Counted from the first letter of the stretch, positions 1 through 5,196 are shown. The stretch is DNA of 5,196 nucleotides from Pseudorhodobacter antarcticus (GCA_945897655.1 CAMDHB010000257.1:1-5196); one strand, 5' to 3'. A program made the numbers and translations. Notes: generated from the sequence alone by a model not told the origin.

Positions 1-1
1 G

Positions 2-514
2 CGGGTGTTCACGGCCACGCAAGGGCGGCGGGTGTTGGTGGTACAGGCCTTGGGGCAGGTGTTCATGAAGCGGCCGTTTGATGATCCTTTCAGCGCGGTT
101 GAGGGGATATTGAAGACGCATCCTTTGGGTGGGTCTGTGCAGGCGACGATTGTGGAAATACATGCCGAGGCGACATCGGAGAAGATGGCGATGGGGCATT
201 GGTGTGATGGGCAGGCGTCGTTGGTGGTGGGCACGCATACGCATGTGCCGACCGGAGATGCGATGATCCTGAACAAGGGGACGGCCTATCTGACGGATGC
301 GGGGATGTGTGGGGATTATGATTCTGTCATCGGGATGGAGAAGTTGGAGCCGCTGAGGCGGTTCATCACGGGCATGAATTCGGCCCGGTTTGAACCTGCG
401 GGGGGGGAGGCCACCTTGAGCGGGGTCTATGTCGAGACGGATGACAAGACGGGTCGCGCCCTGCGGGTGGTGATGGTGCGGCAGGGTGGGCGGTTGCAGC
501 AGGCGGGGCCGTGA
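2..514 (+). CDS. ymdB: YmdB/TIGR00282-family metallophosphoesterase, 3' part only
   Basis: This is the C-terminal ~171 residues of a calcineurin-like metallophosphoesterase. The frame is open to the left edge, so the true start lies outside the window. Seen: FDDPF near the beginning, then HAEATSEK from position 161, GTHTHV about 20 residues later, GTAYLTDAGM, and a final TLSGV block. These match, in the same order, the C-terminal half of Bacillus YmdB, where the histidines of HAEATSEK and GTHTHV are metal ligands. The family is normally about 265-275 residues, so roughly the first 100 are missing here, including the N-terminal metal-binding motifs. Bacillus YmdB is known as a cytoplasmic 2',3'-cyclic nucleotide phosphodiesterase affecting biofilm and motility decisions. 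Its substrate in alphaproteobacteria is not established. It is unrelated to the E. coli macrodomain protein also called YmdB. A run of eight G occurs inside the gene at 400-407. No convincing terminator follows the TGA. Confidence 0.93.
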   Translation, partial: RVFTATQGRRVLVVQALGQVFMKRPFDDPFSAVEGILKTHPLGGSVQATIVEIHAEATSEKMAMGHWCDGQASLVVGTHTHVPTGDAMILNKGTAYLTDAGMCGDYDSVIGMEKLEPLRRFITGMNSARFEPAGGEATLSGVYVETDDKTGRALRVVMVRQGGRLQQAGP

Positions 515-617
515 GAGAGCATCCCACGCGCGCGAACCTTTGCAAGCTATTGAAAATGTGATTTTTTTAGAATTCCATTAACCTGACCTTAGGGTTTTGC
601 CCGCAAGGCCCGGCGCT

Positions 618-634
618 ATTTTTCTGCGAAAAAT
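618..634. repeat. short perfect inverted repeat (7-bp arms, 3-nt loop)
   Basis: ATTTTTC at 618-624 and GAAAAAT at 628-634 are exact reverse complements around a TGC centre. The element is AT-rich in an otherwise GC-rich setting. It lies about 100 nt before the transporter start and about 100 nt after the upstream stop codon. It could be an operator for a dimeric regulator of the transporter gene. It has too little GC, and no T-tract after it on the plus strand, to be a good intrinsic terminator. Its role is unknown and chance is possible. Confidence 0.35.
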
Positions 635-721
635 CGGAGGGTAAGAGGCGGGAAAGGTTGGGCTTTGTCGGAAAGGGACGCGCCAAGTCAGGCCGCATGG
701 TGGCAAGGACATCGGGCAAGG

Positions 722-729
722 CAAGGGGA
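722..729 (+). promoter_or_regulatory. Shine-Dalgarno that favours the GTG start at 736
   Basis: A CAAGGGGA purine stretch ends 6 nt before the GTG at 736, which is normal spacing. The ATG at 697 has only a weak AGG before it, and the TTG at 658 sits directly against its purines. This is why the GTG was chosen as the likely start of the transporter. Confidence 0.5.
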
Positions 730-735
730 TTGGGT

Positions 736-1638
736 GTGACGCAGGCAAGGAATGTGGCGCTGTTGGTGGTGCTGGGCGTAGGCTGGGGGTCAACGCAGCC
801 TTTGGGCAAGATTGCCGCATCGACCGGGCATGGGGCGTTTGCGCTGATCTTCTGGCAGTTGGTGATTTGCACGGTGTTTCTGGGGGCGATCACCTTGCTG
901 CGGGGGCGCGGGTTGCCGATGACGCGGCGGGCGCTGGTGTTTTATCTGGTGGTGGCGCTGTTGGGCACGCTGATCCCGAACTATACCTTTTATGTCTCGG
1001 TTGCGCGGCTGCCGGCGGGGATCATGTCAATCATCATTTCGACCGTGCCGCTGCTGGCCTTTCCGATGGCGCTGGCGCTGGGGATTGACCGGTTTGACGT
1101 GAAGCGCATGGCGGGGTTGATGCTGGGGCTGGTGGGGGTGGCGCTGATCGCGCTGCCAAGGGCCAGCCTGCCCGAGGCGGGGATGGCGGCCTTCTTGCCC
1201 TTGGCGATGCTGGGACCACTGTTTTACGCGATGGAGGGCACCTTTGTCAGCCGCTTTGGCATGGCGGGGATGGATCCGGTGCAGGCGATGTTCGGGGCGT
1301 CGCTGGTGGGGTTGATCCTGTGTACGCCCATGGTCTTTGTCACGGGGCAGTGGGTGGACCCGATGGAGCCCTGGGGGCGGGCGGAGGGGGCGCTGCTGCT
1401 GTCATCGGTGCTGCATGCGATGCTGTACACCACCTATGTCGGGCTTGCCGCGCGGGCGGGGGCGGTGTTTGCCACGCAGACATCTTACATCGTCACGGCA
1501 TCGGGCTTGTGCTGGTCCATGCTGATGCTGGGCGAGCGGTTTTCGCAATGGATCTGGCTGGCGCTGGCGGTGATGCTGGTGGGGCTGTCGTTGGTGAAGC
1601 CAAAGGCGCAGGTTGCCCCGGTGCCAGAGCGGGCTTGA
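736..1638 (+). CDS. EamA/DMT-family transporter
   Basis: This is an inner-membrane protein of the drug/metabolite transporter superfamily (two EamA domains). With the GTG start it has 300 residues, the usual family length. About ten hydrophobic segments can be seen, at roughly 7-26, 33-54, 66-84, 91-111, 125-141, 152-170, 184-204, 217-236, 242-264 and 271-287. The first carries the family GWG signature (GVGWGSTQP). The second half ends in the typical LGERFS-x-W block followed by a last helix and a polar tail rich in P, K and E. The transported solute cannot be told from sequence; members export amino acids, nucleosides, drugs or other metabolites. An in-frame ATG at 697 and a TTG at 658 are alternative starts that would add 13 or 26 basic residues. 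The gene converges on the cyclase gene with only 11 nt between stop codons and no clear terminator between them. Confidence 0.92.
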   Translation: MTQARNVALLVVLGVGWGSTQPLGKIAASTGHGAFALIFWQLVICTVFLGAITLLRGRGLPMTRRALVFYLVVALLGTLIPNYTFYVSVARLPAGIMSIIISTVPLLAFPMALALGIDRFDVKRMAGLMLGLVGVALIALPRASLPEAGMAAFLPLAMLGPLFYAMEGTFVSRFGMAGMDPVQAMFGASLVGLILCTPMVFVTGQWVDPMEPWGRAEGALLLSSVLHAMLYTTYVGLAARAGAVFATQTSYIVTASGLCWSMLMLGERFSQWIWLALAVMLVGLSLVKPKAQVAPVPERA

Positions 1639-1649
1639 GCGGGGTTAGG

Positions 1650-2561
1650 TCAAGTGCAAGGGGTGGGGCCGGTGTCGCTGTGGTGCATGGTGCAGTTGCG
1701 GCCAGCGGATTTGGCGGCATAGAGGGCGACATCGGCCAGTTTTAGCAGGGCGACCAGATCGCGGGTGCCGCCGGCGGGGCGGATGGTGATGCCAATGCTG
1801 ACTGTGACAGAGCGCTGTTCAACGACAAGGGCGCGCAGGCTGTCATGCACGCGGCGGGCAAAGGCGGCGGCACCGGCCTGATCGGCGTCGTACAGGCAGC
1901 AGGCAAATTCCTCTCCTCCCAGACGGGCCACGGTTTCGCCCTTGCGTGAGACGGCCATCAAGGTGGCGCCAAAGCGGCGCAGCACCTCGTCCCCTGCCGC
2001 ATGGCCGTGATTGTCATTGAAGGACTTGAAATGGTCGATGTCGATCATCAGCAGGGCGATGGAGTGCCCCGCCCTGTCGGCGCTGCGCAGGTCGCGGCGG
2101 GCCTGGCGTTCAAACTCGCGCCGATTGGGCATGCCTGTCAGGGAATCGGTGGCGGCAAGGTCCTGCATGCGGCGGGCGTGAGAGTTCACGTCTTCCTGCG
2201 CCTTGACCAGTTCCTCGTACATCTTGTTGCGGTTGTCGGCGCGCATGATGCACCAGAACACCAGGGTTTCGGGCGCATCGGCGCGGCGCAGGCAAGCCAC
2301 AACCGGCACAGGCGTCCCCGAGCCTGAGATCAGGTTGAACTGCACTTCGTCACAGCGCCCTTCATTCAGCAAGAGGGGGTGCAAGTAGGTGTCATAGAAC
2401 ACGCGAGAGGCGGGGGTCAGCAGCGTTTCGATCTGGGCGCCGACGAGGGCTGTGTCATCCAAGCCCAGATCGGTGCGGAAAAAGGCGTTGGCAAAGCGCA
2501 CTTCGCGCCCCAGCGTCGTGACCAGCACGCCGCCGGGCAGCATGTCGAGCGGGGGGATCAT
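1650..2561 (-). CDS. PAS-GGDEF diguanylate cyclase (partner of the RsbQ-type hydrolase)
   Basis: This 303-residue cytoplasmic protein has no membrane segment or signal peptide. Domains: an N-terminal PAS domain (about 8-106), a short charged, probably helical linker (about 107-135), and a GGDEF domain (about 136-293). The active site is GGEEF at 215-219, with metal and substrate motifs D174-I-D-H-F-K and FNDNHGHAAGD, and LTGMPNRREF at the domain start. All look intact, so it should make c-di-GMP from two GTP. The inhibitory-site position, five residues before GGEEF, reads RKGE (206-209) instead of RxxD. The PAS domain resembles that of Bacillus RsbP, for example F-Y-D-x-Y-x-x-P-L-L at 55-64 against FCQLYFFPLL in RsbP. 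The ATG overlaps the hydrolase stop codon in ATGA (2558-2561), so the two proteins are probably made together. The inference is that the hydrolase product, or the hydrolase itself, controls cyclase activity through the PAS domain. Confidence 0.94.
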   Translation of the reverse strand: MIPPLDMLPGGVLVTTLGREVRFANAFFRTDLGLDDTALVGAQIETLLTPASRVFYDTYLHPLLLNEGRCDEVQFNLISGSGTPVPVVACLRRADAPETLVFWCIMRADNRNKMYEELVKAQEDVNSHARRMQDLAATDSLTGMPNRREFERQARRDLRSADRAGHSIALLMIDIDHFKSFNDNHGHAAGDEVLRRFGATLMAVSRKGETVARLGGEEFACCLYDADQAGAAAFARRVHDSLRALVVEQRSVTVSIGITIRPAGGTRDLVALLKLADVALYAAKSAGRNCTMHHSDTGPTPCT

Positions 2562-3361
2562 GGTCGTGCCGCCATGAAGGCGCGAATCAGGCGCGCCACC
2601 TCGGCCGGGTGGGTCATGTGCAGGCAGTGGCCGGTGGCATCGACCACGGCAAGCTGGCTGTCGGGTAGATGGGCGTGGGTGTATTCGCCAACAGCCTGAG
2701 AGGCGAGGGCGTCGGTGGCGCTTTGCAAGAGGAGGGTGGGGTGGCGGGCCCTTGGCAGAAGGTGGCGCAGGTCGGCCATGAAGGCGGCGCGGGCGAAGGT
2801 TTTGGCAATGATCGGGTCAGTCGAGCAGAAGGAGCCTGACAGTTCGGCAGCAAGGTCGGTTCCATTGGGCAGGCCGGTGACGACGGGGCCAAGGTAATTG
2901 GCCCAGCCGATATAGTTCTGGTCCATCATGGCCAGCAATTCTTCCAGATCGGCGCGGTCAAAGCCGCCGTGATAGTCGGGCGGCTGGTTCATCAGGCAGG
3001 GCGAGGGGCAGACCATGGCCATGCTGTGAAATCGGGAGGGGTCCTGCAGGCCCGCGACGAGGCCGATCATGGTGCTGACGGAATGGCTGACGAGGATGGC
3101 GTCGCGCAGGTCAAGGTCGGCGCAGACATCCAGCAGGTCCTGGGCATAGCCATCAAGGGTGCTGTATTTCTGGACGTTGAAGCGGGTCGTGGCCGCCTTG
3201 CCGCAGCCGGTATAATCGAACAGGACAACGCGGTGATCCGGCACGAAATAGGGGGTCAGAAAGCGCCACATGTTCTGGTCGCAGCCAAAGCCATGGGCCA
3301 TGACGATGGTTTGCGGGCCTGAGCCGAGGATGGTGACGTTGTTATTCTCGGTTCTTGGCAT
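2558..3361 (-). CDS. RsbQ-type alpha/beta hydrolase, sensor partner of the PAS-GGDEF cyclase
   Basis: This 267-residue alpha/beta hydrolase is close to RsbQ (269 aa) along its whole length. Matching blocks in order are HGFGCDQNMW (23-32), HRVVLFDYTGCG, YSTLDGYAQDLLDVC, PSPC-x-x-N-x-PPDY-x-GGF, NYIGWA, FCSTDP, and TGHCLHMTHP. The catalytic triad is S94, D217 and H245, each offset by two from RsbQ Ser96/Asp219/His247. The nucleophile elbow is SHSVS rather than GHSVG. The SVSxMIG part also resembles plant D14/KAI2 receptors, which belong to the same family. The ATG at 3361 was chosen because it gives the RsbQ length and has AAAGGGGG about 11 nt upstream; a TTG at 3433 would add 24 residues unlike RsbQ. 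No signal peptide is seen, so it is cytosolic. In Bacillus, RsbQ activates the PAS-PP2C protein RsbP under energy stress; here the partner is the overlapping PAS-GGDEF gene. The natural substrate is unknown. Confidence 0.93.
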   Translation of the reverse strand: MPRTENNNVTILGSGPQTIVMAHGFGCDQNMWRFLTPYFVPDHRVVLFDYTGCGKAATTRFNVQKYSTLDGYAQDLLDVCADLDLRDAILVSHSVSTMIGLVAGLQDPSRFHSMAMVCPSPCLMNQPPDYHGGFDRADLEELLAMMDQNYIGWANYLGPVVTGLPNGTDLAAELSGSFCSTDPIIAKTFARAAFMADLRHLLPRARHPTLLLQSATDALASQAVGEYTHAHLPDSQLAVVDATGHCLHMTHPAEVARLIRAFMAARP

Positions 3362-3459
3362 TCCGGTTTCTGCCCCCTTTGGCCCGAGTGCACTTTCCGG
3401 CAGGCAAGGAGTGGGAAAGGGCTGCAGGACCAATGCAGGATCACTGGTCGCAGGGAAGT

Positions 3460-3476
3460 GTTAACAAATGGTTAAC
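3460..3476 (-). promoter_or_regulatory. CtrA-like binding site upstream of the hydrolase-cyclase operon
   Basis: GTTAACAAATGGTTAAC contains a perfect TTAA-N7-TTAAC, the full CtrA consensus. Read on the minus strand it begins TTAACCAT, the best-known half of that consensus. It is also a symmetrical TTAAC-N5-GTTAA palindrome, the form reported for Rhodobacteraceae. It lies in the 129-nt gap between the GH16 stop and the hydrolase start, 98 nt before the ATG at 3361. The minus-strand operon is therefore the only gene set it can head. No strong -10 is seen after it, as is usual for activator-dependent promoters. The match is direct; binding by CtrA is inferred. Confidence 0.65.
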
Positions 3477-3490
3477 GCGGGCTTTGGCGG

Positions 3491-4285
3491 TTACTTCTGG
3501 TAGACGCGGACAAAGTCCAGGCTGAAGGTGATGGGAAAGATGCTGTCATCGACCGGGCCGGGCCAGTTGCCACCGACGGCGAGGTTCAAGAGCAGAAAGA
3601 ACGGCCCGTCAAAGGGCCAGGCATCGGGTCCGGTGCCGGGGTTCTTGAACCGGAAATAGGGCATGTCGTCGACGCTGATCGTGATGCGGTCGGGCGTCCA
3701 GAGCATTTGGTAGAGATGGAACGTCTCGCACAAGTCCTTGACCGGAATGCGGCCGCCGTTGCCTGGGGTGCCACGGGTGGCCTGGCTGTGCAGGGTGCCG
3801 TGCACGGCCCCATCGGCGTTGATATGTTCCATGATGTCCATCTCACCCCGCTTGGGCCAGGGCTGGGGGGAATCGCCCAGCATCCATATGGCGGGCCAGG
3901 CGCCCTGGCCGCAGGGCAGGCGGGCGCTGGCCTCGAAATAGCCATAGGTCCAGGAGGCGCGGTCTTTGGTGATCAGGCGGGCGGAGCTGTAATCCTGGCC
4001 GCCGTAATCGGGCGCGTCTGACAGGCGTTCGTAGCGGGCGGTGATGTGGAGCATGCCGCCCGATTGCACGGAATTGGCGGGGTTGGCGACGGCGTAGTAT
4101 TGCTTTTCGTTGTTATACCAGCCGGTTGCGTTGGCTTCGGTGTCATAGACCCATTTGCTGGGGTCGGGCAGGCCGTCGATGTTGAACTCATCTGACCAGA
4201 CCAGCCGGTAGCCATCAGGCGGCGCGGCCAGCGCGGGCCCCGCAGCAAGGCTAAGGGCCAAGAGCAGGGGCGCACGCGGGGTCAT
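3491..4285 (-). CDS. secreted GH16-family glycoside hydrolase (laminarinase-like endo-beta-glucanase)
   Basis: From the ATG at 4285 the protein has 264 residues. An N-terminal signal peptide (about 1-20, basic start, LLLALSLAAG core, ALA-A cleavage) sends it to the periplasm or outside. The mature part is a single GH16 jelly-roll domain: LVWSDEFN (28-35), WYNNEKQYY (56-64), GYFEASARLPCGQGAWPAIWML (115-136), and the catalytic E-M-D-I-M-E with E148 as likely nucleophile, D150 as helper and E153 as acid/base. It ends at the final beta-strand DFVRVYQ. The beta-bulge ExDxxE and the flanking motifs are those of laminarinase-type beta-1,3(4)-glucanases, so beta-1,3-glucan is the probable substrate. 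The exact linkage cannot be fixed from sequence. No carbohydrate-binding module is attached. A longer frame to 4426 exists but runs inside gcrA, and its extra 47 residues would bury the signal peptide. The gene begins 5 nt after the gcrA stop, has a poor ribosome site, and probably depends on gcrA transcription. Confidence 0.93.
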   Translation of the reverse strand: MTPRAPLLLALSLAAGPALAAPPDGYRLVWSDEFNIDGLPDPSKWVYDTEANATGWYNNEKQYYAVANPANSVQSGGMLHITARYERLSDAPDYGGQDYSSARLITKDRASWTYGYFEASARLPCGQGAWPAIWMLGDSPQPWPKRGEMDIMEHINADGAVHGTLHSQATRGTPGNGGRIPVKDLCETFHLYQMLWTPDRITISVDDMPYFRFKNPGTGPDAWPFDGPFFLLLNLAVGGNWPGPVDDSIFPITFSLDFVRVYQK

Positions 4286-4290
4286 TGGGG

Positions 4291-4932
4291 TCAGCGCCGG
4301 CGGTCGCGGCGGGCGGACATCGGTTGGAAGGCCACGCCGACATGCGCCTCGCAGTATGGTTTGCCGGCGACGGAGGGCAGGCCGCAGAACCAGAAATCCT
4401 CGGTCGCGGGGTCGCCGATGGGCCATTTGCAGGTGCGTTCGGTCAGTTCCATCAAGGACAGCTTCTTGGCCCGCTTTTCCACTTCGCGCACGGAGGCCAG
4501 CGCTTCGGGGCTGATCTCATTGGCAGAGGGTTGTGGCGGCAGGGGCTGGCCTGCGGGGATGATCGCCTTGCGCAGCGGAATGGGCAGGATCGGGGCCTGA
4601 ACCGTGGGTTGCGGCGGCGGTGGTGCAGCAGCAGCGGCGGGTGCCGGACGTTCGACGGGCGCAGGGGCGACGCGCGGAGCGGGCTCGGCTACGACCACAG
4701 GCTCGGGCTCGACCACGGGGAGCGCTTCGACGATGGGTTCGACGGGCAGATCTGCCTCATCCTCGTCATCCTTGCCGCCGGGGCCGGCGCGGTTGGACAG
4801 GCCCAGACGGTGCACTTTGCCGATCACGGCATTGCGGGTCACGGCACCCAGTTCCTTGGCGATCTGGCTGGCGGATTGGCCTTCGGCCCACATCTTTTTG
4901 AGCGTCTCGACGCGCTCATCGGTCCAGGACAT
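4291..4932 (-). CDS. gcrA: GcrA cell cycle regulator
   Basis: GcrA is an alphaproteobacterial transcription factor that binds sigma-70 RNA polymerase and acts at promoters with CcrM-methylated GANTC sites, driving S-phase, division and polarity genes. Seen: an N-terminal helix-turn-helix (about 1-47, beginning MSWTDERVETLKKMW and including GQSASQIAKELG, TRNAVIGKVHRLGLS). A long low-complexity linker rich in P, A, V and E (about 50-135) follows. The conserved C-terminal sigma-interacting domain covers about 155-205, with TCKWPIGDP, FWFCG and KPYCEAH, whose C168, C183, C194 and H197 form a possible metal site. Length is 213 residues, somewhat long because of the linker. The start at 4932 has TTGGAG 8 nt upstream; an upstream ATG at 4968 falls inside the likely -10 element and lacks family similarity. 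It is divergent from aroA and followed after 5 nt by the GH16 gene. The GANTC sites noticed in this window (320, 2143, 2584, 3870) all lie inside genes. Confidence 0.96.
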   Translation of the reverse strand: MSWTDERVETLKKMWAEGQSASQIAKELGAVTRNAVIGKVHRLGLSNRAGPGGKDDEDEADLPVEPIVEALPVVEPEPVVVAEPAPRVAPAPVERPAPAAAAAPPPPQPTVQAPILPIPLRKAIIPAGQPLPPQPSANEISPEALASVREVEKRAKKLSLMELTERTCKWPIGDPATEDFWFCGLPSVAGKPYCEAHVGVAFQPMSARRDRRR

Positions 4933-4966
4933 GGGGCAAACTCCAAGGGATTGGTCTTGTGGCGTC

Positions 4967-4994
4967 ATTTTAGACAGGACGGCGGTGGATACAA
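4967..4994 (-). promoter_or_regulatory. gcrA: possible sigma-70 promoter of gcrA
   Basis: On the minus strand, TTGTAT (4994-4989) is followed after 16 nt by TAAAAT (4972-4967), a five-of-six match to the -10 consensus. Transcription would begin near 4960, leaving a leader of about 30 nt with the gcrA ribosome site. The -35 element is weak (TTG only), so an activator may be needed. The assignment rests on pattern and position only. Confidence 0.35.
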
Positions 4995-5025
4995 GGGTCG
5001 AAGCCCGAGTTCAAGCGGAAAGGGG

Positions 5026-5055
5026 TTGGACCACGGGCAGAGCATGCGTTATCAC
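5026..5055 (+). promoter_or_regulatory. aroA: possible promoter of aroA
   Basis: TTGGAC at 5026-5031 and TATCAC at 5050-5055 are separated by 18 nt and lie 27 nt before the aroA ATG. Both elements are imperfect matches to the sigma-70 consensus. The position within the 149-nt divergent gap is right, because aroA has no upstream gene on its strand here. Confidence 0.3.
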
Positions 5056-5081
5056 GCGCCGACCTAAAAAGGAGTTACCCC

Positions 5082-5196
5082 ATGTCAGGCCACGGCACTG
5101 CCATTCCGATGACCGCCCATAAATCCGGGCCGCTGACCGGCACGGCCCTTGTGCCGGGCGACAAGTCGATTTCGCACCGGTCGCTGATCTTTGGCG
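5082..5196 (+). CDS. aroA: 3-phosphoshikimate 1-carboxyvinyltransferase (EPSP synthase), 5' part only
   Basis: The first 38 codons are in the window; the gene runs off the right edge. The enzyme joins phosphoenolpyruvate to shikimate 3-phosphate in the cytoplasm, the sixth step of the shikimate pathway to chorismate and aromatic amino acids. Seen: an N-terminus ending in SGPLTGTALVPGDKSISHRS, whose PGDKSISHRS carries the lysine, serine and arginine that bind substrate in this family. The arrangement closely follows the Agrobacterium CP4 enzyme (SGLSGTVRIPGDKSISHRS) rather than E. coli AroA (PGSKSVSNRA). It therefore looks like the glyphosate-insensitive class II type. The residue that decides this (Ala or Gly in the later PEP-site loop) lies outside the window. 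The start is supported by a strong AAAAAGGAG ribosome site (5066-5074) 7 nt upstream. It is transcribed divergently from gcrA. Confidence 0.95.
   Translation, partial: MSGHGTAIPMTAHKSGPLTGTALVPGDKSISHRSLIFG

Noticed and set aside
540..573. Possible promoter with TAGAAT at 568-573 before the transporter
   Set aside because: The -10-like word is good, but no -35-like word lies at 16-18 nt; TTGAAA is 12 nt away and TTGCAA is 22 nt away.
567..582. TTAG-N7-TTAAC, a near match to the CtrA box upstream of the transporter
   Set aside because: One half has a mismatch, the palindrome is broken, and it lies about 150 nt before the start in the most AT-rich part of the window, where TTAA-like words arise easily. 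It is much weaker than the site at 3460-3476.
3362..3433. N-terminal extension of the hydrolase from a TTG at 3433
   Set aside because: The extra 24 residues have no counterpart in RsbQ, the start is a rare TTG, and the ATG at 3361 gives the family length with a purine-rich ribosome site.
1993..3464. Plus-strand open frames opposite the cyclase and hydrolase genes
   Set aside because: The opposite strand encodes two full-length recognisable proteins, and the plus-strand products show no motif or ribosome site.
4286..4426. N-terminal extension of the GH16 frame into gcrA
   Set aside because: The added residues are the arginine- and proline-rich shadow of gcrA in another frame, and they would bury a clear signal peptide that begins at 4285.
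4933..4968. Longer GcrA starting at 4968
   Set aside because: GcrA proteins begin with MSWT-like residues, the start at 4932 has a good ribosome site, and the ATG at 4968 lies in the likely -10 element.
4285..5122. Long plus-strand open frames opposite gcrA
   Set aside because: Their translations are glycine-, serine- and arginine-rich with no recognisable domain. They are antisense shadows caused by the high GC content and the proline/alanine-rich linker of GcrA.

Overview
The window is GC-rich, densely coding chromosomal DNA. It most likely comes from an alphaproteobacterium of the Rhodobacteraceae/Paracoccaceae type. The strongest taxonomic signs are a full-length GcrA cell-cycle regulator, which is confined to Alphaproteobacteria, a 5-enolpyruvylshikimate-3-phosphate synthase whose N-terminus resembles the Agrobacterium CP4 type, and a textbook CtrA-like box. 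No RNA gene, insertion sequence, prophage or CRISPR array is visible.

Layout, left to right. (1) 2-514 (+): the 3' part of a YmdB/TIGR00282-family metallophosphoesterase, cut by the window edge. (2) 515-735: a 221-nt AT-richer gap with a short perfect palindrome. (3) 736-1638 (+): an EamA/DMT-family ten-helix transporter. It converges with 11 nt spacing on (4) 1650-2561 (-), a PAS-GGDEF diguanylate cyclase. (5) 2558-3361 (-): an RsbQ-type alpha/beta hydrolase, which overlaps the cyclase by an ATGA. (6) 3362-3490: a 129-nt gap carrying a perfect TTAA-N7-TTAAC palindrome upstream of the hydrolase-cyclase pair. (7) 3491-4285 (-): a secreted GH16 laminarinase-like glycoside hydrolase. (8) 4291-4932 (-): gcrA, only 5 nt upstream of the GH16 gene. 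(9) 4933-5081: a divergent promoter region. (10) 5082-5196 (+): the start of aroA, cut by the window edge.

The most interesting unit is the translationally coupled hydrolase/PAS-GGDEF pair. In Bacillus subtilis the RsbQ hydrolase signals through the PAS domain of the RsbP phosphatase to the general stress response. Here the same kind of hydrolase is coupled to a PAS domain of the same type, but the output is c-di-GMP synthesis. A CtrA-like box sits about 100 nt upstream of the pair. This suggests the circuit CtrA -> (hydrolase + PAS-GGDEF) -> c-di-GMP, with an unknown small molecule as input. The gcrA gene lies in the next operon, so two cell-cycle elements are close together, though no direct link between them can be shown from the sequence.
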